Position numbers and translations under genes: made by a program. From Stictocephala bisonia (taxonomy: Eukaryota > Arthropoda > Insecta > Hemiptera > Membracidae): a stretch of 64,000 bases of DNA. The number at the start of each line of letters is the position of its first letter. Position 1 is the first letter of the stretch. The stretch lies in NCBI GenBank assembly GCA_035578905.1, contig JAQJVL010000083.1:1-64000 (forward strand), given 5' to 3'. This document shows, one piece after another, positions 13,190 to 24,449 of this stretch. Below the pieces are notes generated by a model, which ran no database searches, had not been told where the DNA came from, and worked only from the letters and a program-made list of their open reading frames with translations.

Positions 13190-13702
13190 AAATAAATGGT
13201 TCCAAACAATTGGCACAAATTTCCCCCCCATATTAAACACTAAAAAATCAAAACTTAAAAATATTACCAGTTTGATTCTCAAATATGTTTTTTTCCATAA
13301 CTCAAAAACTAGTTACGTTATAGACATGCAATTTTACTAAAATATTATAAATTGTAATTCACATCTTTCCTGAAATTGTTAGAGCCGTGTTTGAGAACAA
13401 CCCCTTTTTGTATGTTTTGTAACCATAAAAATAAAAAAATTAAAATTTCAAAAAGTGAAAAAACATTCAGGAGATATTGGCTAAATACACCTACATACCA
13501 AATTTCATTATAATCAATCCATCCGTTTGGTCCAGTGAAGTGCACATACACACAGACAGACGCACATATGGACAGACACCAAAAATAATTCCGAAAAAAC
13601 AATTTTTTTGGTTCTTTTTGTTTTTTTTGTTTTTTTGGTTTGGATTTTTAGACCAAATTGTAAAACAAATTTTTTGGCCGATCACAATACTTTCTCTATG
13701 AT
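13190..13702 (+). mobile_element. RTE-like non-LTR 3' region, copy 1
   Basis: About 510 bp with a diverged second copy at 58679-59188. Shared landmarks in order are AAATAAATGGTTCCAAA, a block of Met/Lys-type AT-rich DNA, GATATTGGCTAAATACAC, CATACCAAATTTCAT, ATCCATCCGTTTGGT, a run of CACACAGACAGAC-type sequence and CACAATACTTTCTCTATG. The segment reading 'accaaatttcat...atccatccgt...acacacagacagac' resembles 3' ends of RTE-type LINEs and their SINE parasites in insects; this is from memory and is an inference. No reverse transcriptase frame remains, so the copy is either non-autonomous or 5'-truncated. Confidence 0.6.
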
Positions 13703-14159
13703 AGCGCATATGGGAGAAAATAAAATGCCTCTGGTGTAAAGACTATAAAAATATACATAAAAATAAACACGCTTATATTAAATTCACACATACATTTACT
13801 ATAGGGTTTATCATGTTAAAAGGGCATTTATTTGTTCAGTAAAAACAAATGTGGAAGGTAAATCAAGTAAAAACTGTTCGATTTACATATTGTGAAGCAA
13901 CAGTTACAACAGTCGAACATTCTCCATTCATATTCAAATGGTGGAGTAGAATCATTTTTTAAATAACAATCATTTATAGCTTGCTGCTGTGAAATTCCAT
14001 TTGTTATATAAATATCTACAGAGTTGGGGTTTTAGTCAGACATTCACACACTTTTATCAGATGGTTTAGTGTTAAATTGAAACCAAACATTTAAGATATG
14101 TTTTTCGTGTGCATAAAAAACTTATAGCTTATTTAAATAAAAATATTTCACAACATAAA
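13703..14159. other. AT-rich non-coding stretch
   Basis: Nothing could be supported here beyond AT-rich DNA. Confidence 0.55.
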
Positions 14160-14283
14160 ATGCGTAAAACGTGGCTAAAAAAATAACATACACAGCTGTA
14201 TCAAAAATATTAAAAACATTGTGAGTTTCACAAAGTAGTATAACAGATTACTGATAGGTTGTTACTGGCTATAGTAACAGTAA
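14160..14283 (+). repeat. 124-bp direct repeat, copy 1
   Basis: Nearly identical to 15040-15164 in the same orientation: ATGCGTAAAACGTGGCTAAA through GGCTATAGTAACAGTAA, with a small indel in the A-rich part. The right end contains a hairpin, GTTACT-GGCTAT-AGTAAC. High identity suggests a recent duplication. The pair brackets about 760 bp that includes the open frame at 14832-15032. Confidence 0.9.
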
Positions 14284-14831
14284 TTCAAAAATCAATGAAG
14301 AATATGTATTAATATTTCTAAGGGTGTTTATAACAAGATAAGAGAGGCTTTATTATTTTGTATCCTGCATTTTATTGTAAACGATACTACTGAAAAGGAG
14401 AAACATGATTTGTTTGGATGAAATATGAAGAGTTGTAGTACTTTATATATGATATGTTTGTTCTATACATAAAAAAATCTTAATGCTCGTTTAAATGATA
14501 ATATTTTACTTAAAAATAGATTTCCACAAACATATTTCACATACAATTAAATATATATATTATTATTTCTAACAGGAACTACTCGTATGAAAGCAGCTCA
14601 AGTGTAAAGATAAAAACATAATATTTATATGACATTTTATTTAAAATTTATAATCCAATGACTGTCTTTTTGGAATGTTATTTTGTTAAGAACATAAATG
14701 TATATTAATTCTTATCTAAATGACTAACACATTGTAAAGATCATCACACAATTAATTATTGTAAGTGAATCAAACAAGAAATAATAGTGTGGAAGATCTA
14801 AGTAAAACAGTCTGCAACATATGTAGCAAAT

Positions 14832-15032
14832 TCAATCCACTTGAATGAAGTCCTTCACGACTTGCTTGATTAATGTTCCAGGAACGCAAATGACAGCACA
14901 AACAGCGTGCTTCAGAGAGATTGTCTCATACTTTAGTCGGAGACAAGTCCATCCATCAAACAGCAATGTTACACTAATTGAACATGAACATGCCGAACAA
15001 GTTGAAATATAACCAACGCACAGTAGTAACAC
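14832..15032 (-). CDS. Candidate exon or small ORF, unknown
   Basis: The minus strand is open for 66 codons ending in TGA, with first codon GTG (no ATG), so if real it is more likely an internal or terminal exon than a whole gene. The C-terminal half (YETISLKHAVCAVICVPG, then TLIKQVVKDFIQVD) has varied codons with many C/G third positions, unlike the surrounding AT-rich DNA. The N-terminal half is hydrophobic and Cys-rich (LLLCVGYISTCSACSC). I do not recognise the family. It lies between two near-identical direct repeats (14160, 15040). It may equally be a chance frame or part of an unrecognised element. Confidence 0.25.
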   Translation of the reverse strand: MLLLCVGYISTCSACSCSISVTLLFDGWTCLRLKYETISLKHAVCAVICVPGTLIKQVVKDFIQVD

Positions 15033-15039
15033 CTTTTGT

Positions 15040-15164
15040 ATGCGTAAAACGTGGCTAAAAATAAAATAACATACAGCTATATCAAAAATATTAAAAACAT
15101 TGTGAGTTTCACAAAGTAGTATAACAGATTACTGATAGGTTGTTACTGGCTATAGTAACAGTAA
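15040..15164 (+). repeat. 124-bp direct repeat, copy 2
   Basis: Copy of 14160-14283, 880 bp downstream, differing mainly by an inserted AAAT-type stretch and loss of CA near 15070. Both end in the GTTACT...AGTAAC hairpin. Confidence 0.9.
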
Positions 15165-15915
15165 AACAATTTGTATTTTTAGTCTCTAACAAGAGGAAGA
15201 AAGAAAAAGAAAAACAATAACAATACATATAAAAAAGAAACTAACAATTATTAAGGAAGAACTTAGTTTAAAAAGTATTGCTAAAATTTTGTTAGTTTTC
15301 TTGCCTAAATATAGTTTTCCTGCATGAAAATATTTGTTCATTAAATTGATCTGCTTCCTCCACCTTAAAGTTGCATGTCCTTTCAACTAGTCTTCCTAGA
15401 CATGTTGACTCATTGGAAACAATTATCTTAAATTTAATAAGCTAACGCAATCGATTAAAGCAAACCATTAATTATTTTATAGTTTTGTAAAGTTACAGAA
15501 ATGTTTAGTGAGAGTAGGAACAAAACAGTTTTTATTATAAAAACGTATTGTATATTACTTGCTTAGTTATAGTTATATTATAATATATTACATTTATATT
15601 GAGAGTAAAAATATATAATTCTATATAATATTATGAAAGACCGCTTACTTGAACAAATGTGTTATAGATATGAAATGCCATTAATACGTAGGTAATTAAA
15701 CATTTTAAGTAAATATAAATCTTACAAAAAGCATGAAACTTAAAAAAGCAATTTTAAATGAAAATACCTTCTTTTAGTAAACTGATTTTTCAATTTTATT
15801 TATTTGTATTTTTCCATAGTTTTTTGAAAATGTTCATGAAAGGCTTCTATTTGAAAAAAAGACATACACTTCGAAACAGAAGAAACTTAAACCGTATCAC
15901 ACCAATAATTAGTTT
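15165..15915. other. AT-rich non-coding stretch
   Basis: Short open frames on both strands (for example 15186-15386 minus) consist of AT-rich low-complexity peptides and are not supported as genes. Confidence 0.5.
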
Positions 15916-16700
15916 CTCTATCCTATGTACTTATTGTACTGTTTGTATCCCATGTATTCACTGTACTGTATGTATCCTATTTATTGACTCTACTGTATAT
16001 ATCCTATGTATTGACTGTACTGTAAATATCATATTTATTTACTGTACTGTATATATCACATATATTGACTGTACTGTATGTATCCTATGTATTGAATGTA
16101 CTGTAAATATAATATGTATTCACTGACTGTATATATCCTATGTATTGACTGTACTGTAAATATCATATTTATTCACTGTACTGTATTTATCCTATGTATT
16201 GACTGTACTGTATGTATCCTATGTATTGACTGTACTGTACATATCATATGTATTGATTCTACTGTTTGTATCCTAAGTATTGACTCTAATGTTTGTATCC
16301 TATTTATTCACTGTACTGAATATATCCTATGTATTCACTGTGTTGTATGTATTGACTGTACCGTATATATCCTATGTATTGACTCTACTCTATGTATCCT
16401 ATGTTTTAAATGTACTGTATTTATACTACGTATTGACTGTACTGTATATATCCTATGTATTCACTATACTGTATGTATCCTTTATATTCACTGTACTGTA
16501 TGTATTGACTGTACCGTATATACTATGTATTCTATGTACTGTATGTATCCTACGTATTGACTGTACTGTACATATCATATGTATTCACTGTACTGTATAT
16601 ATCATGTATATTGTCTCTATTGTTTGTATCCTATTATTCACTGTACTGTTTGTATCCTATTTATTCACTCTAGTGTATGTATCCTACACATTTACTTTAA
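15916..16700 (+). repeat. 25-bp minisatellite, about 31 copies
   Basis: Head-to-tail units of about 25 bp of the type TATCCTATGTATTGACTGTA-CTGTA, with drift (TTCACTG for TTGACTG, AATATCAT for GTATCCTAT). Overlapping frames of 122-154 residues with iterated Cys-Thr-Val/Cys-Ile peptides arise from the repeat and shift phase along the array, which argues against translation. Confidence 0.95.
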
Positions 16701-18718
16701 TCGTCAGGTCATATAGTGTTCATTTTCTTAACAAATGAAAGAGAGTTTTAGAACATCTAAGAGATTTATTGAGGAGAAAGGTTATTTTAAAAGTAGTGTT
16801 ACCTTGAAGCTTTCCAATTTTTTTTTCGTCTAGTCGTTGATTTTTCAAAGACTTCAGCTCTAGTTTCCTAACATACATTGTGTTTGAGGACTGTTCCTTC
16901 AAGTTAATTACATTGACTTATGTTTTGTAAATAAGACGGTCTCTGAATTATTTGGTCAGGTTTTTACTTCACGATAGATGGATACTTGTTCAGATTATTG
17001 TATAAATATTCCACTAACTTATTTAGTCATTTATTAGATAATTATGTTGTGTAAATACAAAAATTTAAGTGATTCTGAAAAAATAATTTTACTTTCAGTT
17101 AAAATAACAACTTAAAAAATAAATTAAAATACCTTGTTGTTGTGAAACTTGTTTTGTATTAAAACAATGTAAATAATACATTCAATGGAAGATAGAGAAT
17201 TGATATCATGTTTAATTTATGAAAAAGATATCTTTGTTAAGCTTCTTTAAAATTGATTCTTCTTAAAGAATTATATTTGATTAGGAGCTTTGACATTGAA
17301 CTACAGTTATCATCCTGTTGGCAACAGGAAATAAATTAATATGATTTGGATTTATAAATAATTTTTGAAACGTATACAAAATGTACGTCCTACACCATGC
17401 TTGAACAAAGCTGCCAGCTTGTTATCAGTCTATTTCTGTGCTAACGATCGGAACGCATGAATTCCTCAAACTAAAAGGCTCTCTTATCTGTCGAGTTTGC
17501 ACTGACAGATTCACTCAGTACAACATTTAAAATGACAAAACAACAGTAAAAATAAATATATCCATGGAGAGGTTAATAATTTGATGATACTAACTATTTT
17601 ACAGAATAATTGAAAACAATATCCGTAATCAGTCACAGTTTTTATTATGAGGTTGTCATTTTGCATCTGGAATAAAAAATAAAAATAAATAAATATTGCT
17701 TTACGAGTTTCTTTGCAAGCCTTTTCAAGATATTTCCTGATTAAATATAAACTTGTTTTCTGTAATAGAGGAAAATCAATCACATAAGGAACATAACATG
17801 TTAAAACGAAAAACGGACTATTTATTCTTTTTCAGTGATTATTCTTAGTTTTTCAGTAAAACTTTTATAATATTTCATAGTTTCAGTCAACGATATAATA
17901 ATTTTAAAACACATGATAGTGATGTAAATAAGATAATTAAAGTTGGATTTAATGAGGTTAAAAAACTGTATCTTTGCAAATAAGATCACAACTTCTTTAT
18001 TAGTTTTTCTTATTTACAACTTTGAAGGCTATTGTAACTATCGAAAACTGAAACTTAAGTATTTCCTTATATTCTTTGTTCACTATAAACATTTTAATGT
18101 TGTACATCACTCCTTATTTCAACTTCATACTATTTGTAGCTATCAATCAAATTGGTTGATTTATTTAATCTTTAGTACGTGGTGACTTATGTAACCCTCT
18201 TATTTTATCATAAACTGTGTCAAATCCAAAAGATACAAAATCATCCAAATTATTTTTCTGTCTCGTATGAATTTTCCAGGATAAGTTGATTAAAGACAGC
18301 AAAGTGATTTGGAAAACTGTCAATAAAAATGTTCATTTTAGTCTGTTTCCTAATTGATGATAATTTAATCAATTTTAATTGCCTTATAAAACATTCTGAA
18401 ACTAATTATTAAAGCTTTAATTAATTCAATACATATTTAAAAAGAATGATTACGTAATTGGATGAAAAACTACAAAATTCAAACATTTCTACAAAGTCAT
18501 CTTTTTATTACTTTACAATATAAATTGAAACGAAGTTCCCGTCCTAGAACCAAATGTAATTTCGTCGCTCTGTTATTGACATAGAAAGGGTCTCTTTGTT
18601 ATGTGTAGAGTGTTCATCCTATATGTATAAACAAATATAGCGTGTGCTATATATATATATATATTTAGTAGATAATTGAATTGGATTGGCTAATTGTACA
18701 TAATTAAGTTAGATATTA
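16701..18718. other. AT-rich non-coding stretch
   Basis: No gene is supported. Open frames at 17511-17783 (minus) and 17943-18185 (plus) are AT-rich and lack recognisable motifs. A (TA)n microsatellite of about 14 bases lies near 18650-18664. Confidence 0.5.
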
Positions 18719-18778
18719 CTGTACGTGTATGGGAAGGTGGGTGGGTCAATACCACTGTACGTGTACGTGGTATTGTAC
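18719..18778 (+). repeat. G-rich 32-bp minisatellite fragment (locus 2)
   Basis: About one and a half units: GTACGTGTATGGGAAGGTGG, then GTGGGTCAATACCACTGTAC. Same family as 10655-11145. Confidence 0.8.
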
Positions 18779-18892
18779 TGTACATGGGTATAATATATCA
18801 CAATTCTCAACAGATTTAAAATACAATTTCAAGAAATGTACGTTTTTCTACTATTAAAATGAGTAGAAGACGACAATAATTTAAAAATACGA

Positions 18893-19145
18893 CTCTACCA
18901 CACGTCCACTACATGCAAGACCCTCTCACACATCCACTACACACACGTACGTCCCTCATACACGTTCACTACATATACGACTGACTCATATCCACTACAT
19001 GTACGGCTCTCCCACACATTCACTACAAGTACGACTCTCCCTTACGTCCACTACATGTATGATTCTCCCACATGTCCACTACATGTACGGCCCTCTCACA
19101 CGTCCACTACACACACGTACGTCCCTCATACATACGTGTGGGAGA
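18893..19145 (+). repeat. 28-bp minisatellite
   Basis: Roughly nine units of the type CACGTCCACTACATGTACGA-CTCTCCCA, with CACACACGTACGTCCCTCAT variants recurring. It abuts the reverse-oriented G-rich minisatellite at 19146. Overlapping short frames on both strands are repeat artefacts. Confidence 0.85.
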
Positions 19146-19290
19146 ATCTCCTGACCCACCAGCCCATCTATACACGTACAGTAGTATTGACCTACCAGCC
19201 CACCTCTACACGTACAGTAGTATTGACCCACCAGCCCACCTCTACACGTACAGTGGTATTGACTCACCAGTCCACCTAAACAAATACATT
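19146..19290 (-). repeat. G-rich minisatellite, minus orientation (locus 3)
   Basis: Four copies of a unit of about 37 bp, GACCCACCAGCCCACCTCTA then CACGTACAGTAGTATT, which is the complement of the 32-bp unit (GTACGTGTA-GGTGGGC-TGGTGGGTCAATAC). Confidence 0.85.
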
Positions 19291-19361
19291 AGTAACCAAA
19301 AACGAGTCCTTTAAATAATCATTACCATTTCACTTAAAAACAAAAATCACGACTGTATCAA

Positions 19362-19450
19362 TACAGTGTGGGCCATAAGTAAGTTGTCATAAACCGAGCT
19401 CCTCCAATACATTTTGACAATTGAACTCTCTGCCACTCTATGCTGTAAGA
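19362..19450 (+). mobile_element. Possible Tc1/mariner-type terminal end
   Basis: The sequence TACAGTGTGGGCCATAAGTA begins with TA-CAGT, as do the terminal repeats of Tc1-like elements, and GGCCATAAGTAAGTT resembles mariner-type ends. No matching inverted end and no transposase reading frame was found downstream, so this would be a single truncated end. It is a low-confidence call based on terminal sequence only. Confidence 0.3.
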
Positions 19451-19934
19451 ACAATATAACTCTTAGAGTATTGAAGATAAACAAACATGTTTTCTATCTT
19501 GAAAAAAAGTATTAACTAACCAAAAACATATGCCATATATAAACTAGGACAAGGTCTTATTCAGAAGTTGTAGAAGTTCTTCAGGTGAATCCAGTTATGG
19601 AGATTTAAATAAAATATTATTGTGTTGCTTAGTTTAGTTTTTATTGCCATTTAATTTCTTTGATGAAAAATGTTTAGTTGAAAATTATTCCTAATCACAT
19701 TCTGTTCATTTTACGATAGTAAAATAGTAACTGATAAATATTCCTAAGTCCTTTTTAACAGTTACAGGCCTTAACGCCATTGAAACAGTTTGATATCATC
19801 TTAACTCATTTTATGTACTCTGAGTACCTATACATATATTGTTGTTTTTAGTAAAACATGCAAAATGTTCCACCCTTTCTACCGACCTACAAAAATACTA
19901 ACATTTGCTATATCTGTAGCAAATAGTTTTTTAA

Positions 19935-20235
19935 TTAAGATAATACGTGTTGGTACATTTACAGTACAAGTAAACGTCACTCAACACAAATATATTACAA
20001 TATAAGCACAAAATGCACAAATATATCAAACTACAAGGACAACATGCACAAATATACTTTAGTACAAGTACAAATTTCACATATATAGTACAATACAAGC
20101 ATAAAATACACAAAGCAGAATTTATTGTGAATCCCTCTGATCTGAGGAAAGTGAACGTAGTTCGCCGAAATCAATCACCATAATATTTGTGAACTTTGTA
20201 CGTTTATTGTAAATATTTGTGAATTTTGTGCTTTT
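19935..20235. mobile_element. Foldback/MITE-like element, copy 2
   Basis: Begins with AATACGTGTTGGTACATTTA-CAGTACAAGTAAACG, the complement of the right end of copy 1. The left arm is expanded by several sub-repeats of CACAAATATACTACAGTACA type (20015-20110). The core at 20130-20172 (CTCTGATCTGAGGAAAGTGA onward) keeps a 6-bp stem around a GTA loop and the GAAATC that follows. The right arm (ACCATAATATTTGTGAACTT onward) is shorter and degraded. Confidence 0.75.
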
Positions 20236-20759
20236 ATTCCGCTATTTTGGTAGCCCATCAAGAACCAAGGTATAAATATCTTGTATTTAATATAATGTTT
20301 AATTTGTTCGATTCAGCAAAACATTTATGGTCGCAAAATTAATGTAATTTCAAGCCACAAAAGTTTATGAGTCATCAGACTCCATATTGTTGCCAACTTA
20401 ATGTACTATCTTGAATGCTGTAAAACATCTTTTGGATTTAATGGGTAGATGCAGATGTTTTATTTAGAAATAAATAATATTTATATCCCTCATTGTTAAA
20501 TTAGTTTACTGACAAAAAAATATCTTATTTACCATTGGACAAGTATATCTATTTGTATTGGTTAATGTTACTTGAACATTGAAGGTACAAATAATGTGTC
20601 CTGAACAATAATAATATATACAGAATTCGTTACTTAAAATTATTGGTGATTAACTAAAAACGATGTTAACTCCATGGGGTTTGCTAATTATTGTTCGTTT
20701 TAAATGACAAGAGTGGGTGAAACCATTGATATTGTATAAGTTTTCTTTACCTACAGTTA

Positions 20760-21610
20760 TTTTTCCAGTTAGTATGTGGCACACCATCTTACATGATGTT
20801 CTTGATTTTGATTTGTAAATCGCACTTATTGCTTTTTTAATAGTCTTACTATTGTTTTTGTTACACAGGATTCATAGCCCCGTATCTGTACAGGATAAGT
20901 CAAAAAAATATGGATAGACCAGTACATAGAAAGCTGTTTAAAGAGTGGAAGTGTGACCAAAATAAGATAGTCCGGATAACGGAAACGCCAGTGAATATTC
21001 TCTTTGATATATTTTCTACGTGAGCAGAATAATTAAAATTTACATTTAAAGTTAAACCGAACTTTAATTTTTCCTGTGTATTTATTTTAGAGCTGTCCAA
21101 CAATAGATTGAGATCACATCGAGAATTCGAATTTCTCAAATAAAACTCCACAAAGGCAGTTTTATCCAAATTCACTATAATTAAATTGTTACTAAACCAA
21201 TCTAAAATAGTTATCCTGAACGAAAAAGCATTCAACATAAGTGTATTTCTGCACATATTTGATAAAGAAAGTGTAATATCATCGGTACACAAGCAGACAT
21301 TTATTTTTTAAGCTACAGCCGATGTCATTAATAAATAATTAAAAGATGATTGGCCCTAATATAGAACCTTGAAGGAATCCTGATTTCACCATTTCATCAA
21401 TTATGATTGAGCCTGTCACAATCAGCCGAGGTCATCTAAATTTGATATTTAAAATTTTTGTAATATAAGAAGGCGGCCATTAGAAGGAAGAAAACTACTT
21501 GCGAATCATGCTTCTAATACCAAGATGGTCAATTTTATCCAAAAATAAACTATGGCTACCAAATACATAGTACATGGGGGATAGTAAATGGTTTTTAAAG
21601 AAGTTCATCA
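20760..21610 (-). pseudogene. Decayed LINE reverse transcriptase (Jockey/CR1-like)
   Basis: Reading the minus strand from high to low coordinates, conserved blocks of a non-LTR reverse transcriptase appear in order: a fragment like LDKIDHLGIRSMIRK (about 21530-21490), GFLQGSILGPIIF (motif 4, about 21390-21345) followed by LFINDIG, then TDDITLSL (a degenerate YADD box, at about 21285), WFSNNLIIVNLDKTAFVEF, LKFGLTLNVNFNYSAHVENI and, past a stop, a C-terminal block near 20880-20770. The catalytic box is degraded (C-T-D-D), with a frameshift just before it and stop codons after F of motif 4 and near 20900. The longest intact piece is 20900-21292. It is a dead, 5'-truncated copy; no nuclease domain or 3' tail was recognised. 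Confidence 0.88.
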
Positions 21611-22490
21611 TTAAGTTGCAATTTTTTGAATAACTGAATTTTATATCCTCTTAAAACAATGGTCAACGGTGGATGAGAAATGAGAGTACATATGATTAGT
21701 GTCAGAACAGTTAAGTATTCCAGCACAGGACTTCTGACCAAGAAAACGTTGGAAAAGTGAGATATTTGATTGTAAAAAAACCTAACTCGTATTTAGCGTT
21801 TTAACCTCCCCTTAGTAGCATGCAAATTTGGAAACCCCTTAATTAATGACCAAGTCTAATTCAAATGACGTTAGGTATCCCGTTTGAATAGAGCAGTGGT
21901 TTTATTCAAAAAAAATTTTTTTATAAAAAAAATGCACTGTCTTACCGAATAAGCAGAATAGAAACTAAACTCGTGTTCACACATGCTTCCATACAAACAA
22001 ATATACAAGTACGTGGTATCATGAACGCCATAGATACATTTTACTAAGAAAAAGTCATAATAATGCTTACTTTGTAATATCGTATGACATTGTAAAAGAT
22101 TGTTTCACAAATTTCAATATAATACAGCTACCTCAAACAACTTATCAACTAGGTCTTATACGTGAAGCTTGAGTTTAACTTGTTAAGTCAATAAAGTTTA
22201 TGAGTTGGCCAAACTCCAGACTCAAACTCTCCTTGTGTATTTGGCTGCCTCAATTATCATCAAACTGTAAAGTGATTACTTACAAGTTACAAAAAAGTTT
22301 CTAACATCTAAAAAAGTTTAATTAATATATTTTAAATAAAAACAAACTGCATTTTACTAAATTTTCGGTTATTAATAATACCATTGCAATGTAACTAGAA
22401 GACACTCCTGTAAGCTTCTCTTGCCAACCCCGCTCGTCCCTGTTAATTTTAACTTGATATAGCTAATTATTATCATTACATTTAATCTGT
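21611..22490. other. AT-rich non-coding stretch
   Basis: No supported feature. The part nearest 21611 may be further degraded LINE sequence. Confidence 0.5.
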
Positions 22491-22580
22491 AACTTACCAC
22501 CATAACAGGTCAATAATCTCTGTTAACTTCAAGGAAACATGACCTTCACAAGGTAGTAAAGACTGTTTGACAATAAGTAC
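22440..22580 (-). repeat. Dispersed repeat, inverted relative to 29085
   Basis: The complement of 22494-22580 matches 29085-29155, sharing TCAAACAGTCTTTACTACC, CCTTGAAGTTAACAGAGATT and ATTGACCTG-TATGGTGGTAAG. In addition the complement of 22442-22476 (GATAATAATTAGCTATATCA) resembles 31252-31286, just outside the 73-bp satellite. Family unknown. Confidence 0.7.
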
Positions 22581-22859
22581 CTTCGGCCTCAGTAATACTA
22601 GTTGGTAGTAGGCCTAAATCTCACATGCTGCGTTCGTAACACCTCGGCATTCAGCCTCGGTTTTTTATTACCTTCAGATTAGTAGGTAACCTGTAATATA
22701 CGATTTTTTGTTTAGTAAAAGCAACAGAATAAATATTTAGTATTGTTTTACAGCTGTTTTATAAATGACAAAAAATCCGACAGCCCTAAATCCACAATTA
22801 AATATTCAATGTTTTCACCATTATAAACATTACAATCATAAATAGCTATTATTAATGAA

Positions 22860-23130
22860 AACACTGTAGTGATACAAATCCCAGCTTCATGAGCTAAATT
22901 TTCTCAGTTCGATCCCAATCAGAGTCAATACATTTTGAGAAGGATCAGCTGATAATCACCGGCTGTTCATTTGTCATTGGGCTATTAATTAATGACACTT
23001 TCTAAGGAATAGTCGGCCTTAGTTTGTAACAATGACTACATTCACTCATCTACACTCATCACACTCATTCGAATCCATATTCGCCCATATCTTGACGATC
23101 GGCGTCTTATGAATAATTAAATAAACATTT
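22860..23130 (+). mobile_element. tRNA-derived SINE (pair member 1)
   Basis: Homologous to 23375-23690. It has a B-box-like CAGTTCGATCCCAATCAGAG (about 22905), then GATCAGCTGATAATCACCGG, GGAATAGTCGGCCTTAGTTT, and ends in GATCGGCGTCTTATGAATAA with an A-rich tail. The A-box region is degraded. It carries a deletion relative to copy 2 in the 'CTCGAAGCCC' region. Confidence 0.75.
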
Positions 23131-23374
23131 TAGAGCCTGTGGAGTAGAGCATAGGTAATTTATTTTGCATTTCTGAAATTTTTCCCAGCGTCCATCTAAT
23201 ATAAGAACCATAAAGCTTTAAAATTAATCTAATAAAGCCAACTTTTCACTATCGTAAATCGAGACATTTCATGGAACTATGTCCCTAAGTAAAATTATAA
23301 TAGCCTCTTGATAATTTTGAAGTTACAATTTTATCAATAAATTGAATTTAACTTCAACCAAAGTATTCACTATA

Positions 23375-23690
23375 TGAAGATGATGGAGTAATTGGTTGGT
23401 AGCGTGGTTGGTTAAAGCCCAGATACACAAGCTAAGGGTTCTCAGTTCGATTCCAATCAGAGTCGTAACAAATGTTGAAAGAGATCAGCTGATAACCACC
23501 GGCTGTTGTTCATTTGTAATTGGGCTTTAAATAATTAATGCCACTTTATAAGCAATAGTCGGCCTTAGTTTGTAATAATTACTACATTCGCTCATCAGAA
23601 CTCGGCCCATTCATTAGAATTCTCGAAGCCCCCATATTTGCCAATATTTTGGCGATCAGCGTCTTACGAACTACAACTACAACAAAATAA
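23375..23690 (+). mobile_element. tRNA-derived SINE (pair member 2)
   Basis: Better preserved head: GGTTGGTAGCGTGGTTGGTT (A-box region, about 23393), CAGATACACAAGC, then B-box CAGTTCGATTCCAATCAGAG (about 23445). The body matches 22860-23130 (GATCAGCTGATAACCACCGG, AATAGTCGGCCTTAGTTTGT). The 3' end reads GCGTCTTACGAACTACAACT followed by ACAACAAAATAAAATAA, a typical SINE tail. The two copies lie about 515 bp apart in the same orientation. Confidence 0.8.
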
Positions 23691-24127
23691 AATAATTTTG
23701 TCAACTACAAACTCATCATATGACAGATAAGTATTGCAATACACATTGTTACCATTCCATTACATACGAAGGCGGGAACAAATAAATTATTAGAAGTCTG
23801 AGATAGCACAAAGGTAAACTCAATCTTGCCATATTCAAGAGAATAGAGATAGCATTTAAGGAAATGGATACATAAAAATAAGGAAATAAAATGCGGACAG
23901 AGTAATAAAACATAAACATAAGGGGAAATAAACTTGTAAATGTTGTTCCACGAGCTCTATGTTGTGTGTTATTTATATTAAGTTATTATATAGTTATTGA
24001 AAATTCAACTTTACATTCATTAAAGATGTGTTTATAGCGACTATACAATATCAATTATGTTTGAAGATGGGTTAAAAAAGCAGTAATTCTTTTATTTTTC
24101 TGAAGCAAACATCAGTTCAGACTTTTA

Positions 24128-24378
24128 CCATTGATTTTATACACACACATAGATTTTAACCCAAAGTTAAATATTGTGTCTCATATTATCAGCTGTTTTT
24201 GTGGTCCATTTTGAAGCGCTAGTGAAGTCCCATATAAATGTAATGCAGTTCTAACCAGCTGTGGACGTAGACCTCTGTAACCAAATCATAGGCACAAGAT
24301 ATTCCTATTAGATGAGATGTATATTGTTGTTGTATATAATCAAGACTTTTATATAACAATGTTCTTATTTTTTTGTAA
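24128..24378 (+). mobile_element. Satellite-associated head, copy B
   Basis: Homologous over its length to the complement of 37173-37392. Shared blocks in order: TTTTATACAC..ATAGATT, GTTAAAT..T-GTCTCA, ATTATCAGCTGTTTTTGTGG, GCGCTAGTG-AGTCC, AATGTAATGCAGTTCTAACC, AGCTGTGG, ATATTCCTATTAGATG and ATATAATCAAG. It leads directly, same orientation, into the 144-bp satellite. The AGTTnnAACCAGCTGTGG core and ATAATCAAG are also in the 181-bp monomer at 1-7922. No coding capacity. This is the conserved part of an otherwise variable element family. Confidence 0.8.
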
Positions 24379-24449
24379 TTGGTAATTTATAATATCTTAA
24401 TAGTAATATGCAATATTATATACCAAAATAAACAATTAAGTAAAGCAAA

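Noticed and set aside
13345..13709. Open frames on both strands (72-85 residues)
   Set aside because: They lie inside the RTE-like 3' repeat, whose second copy at 58679 does not keep the frames open.
15758..16738. Three overlapping Cys/Ile/Thr-rich frames suggestive of a membrane protein
   Set aside because: They follow the 25-bp minisatellite, overlap one another in different frames and change phase.
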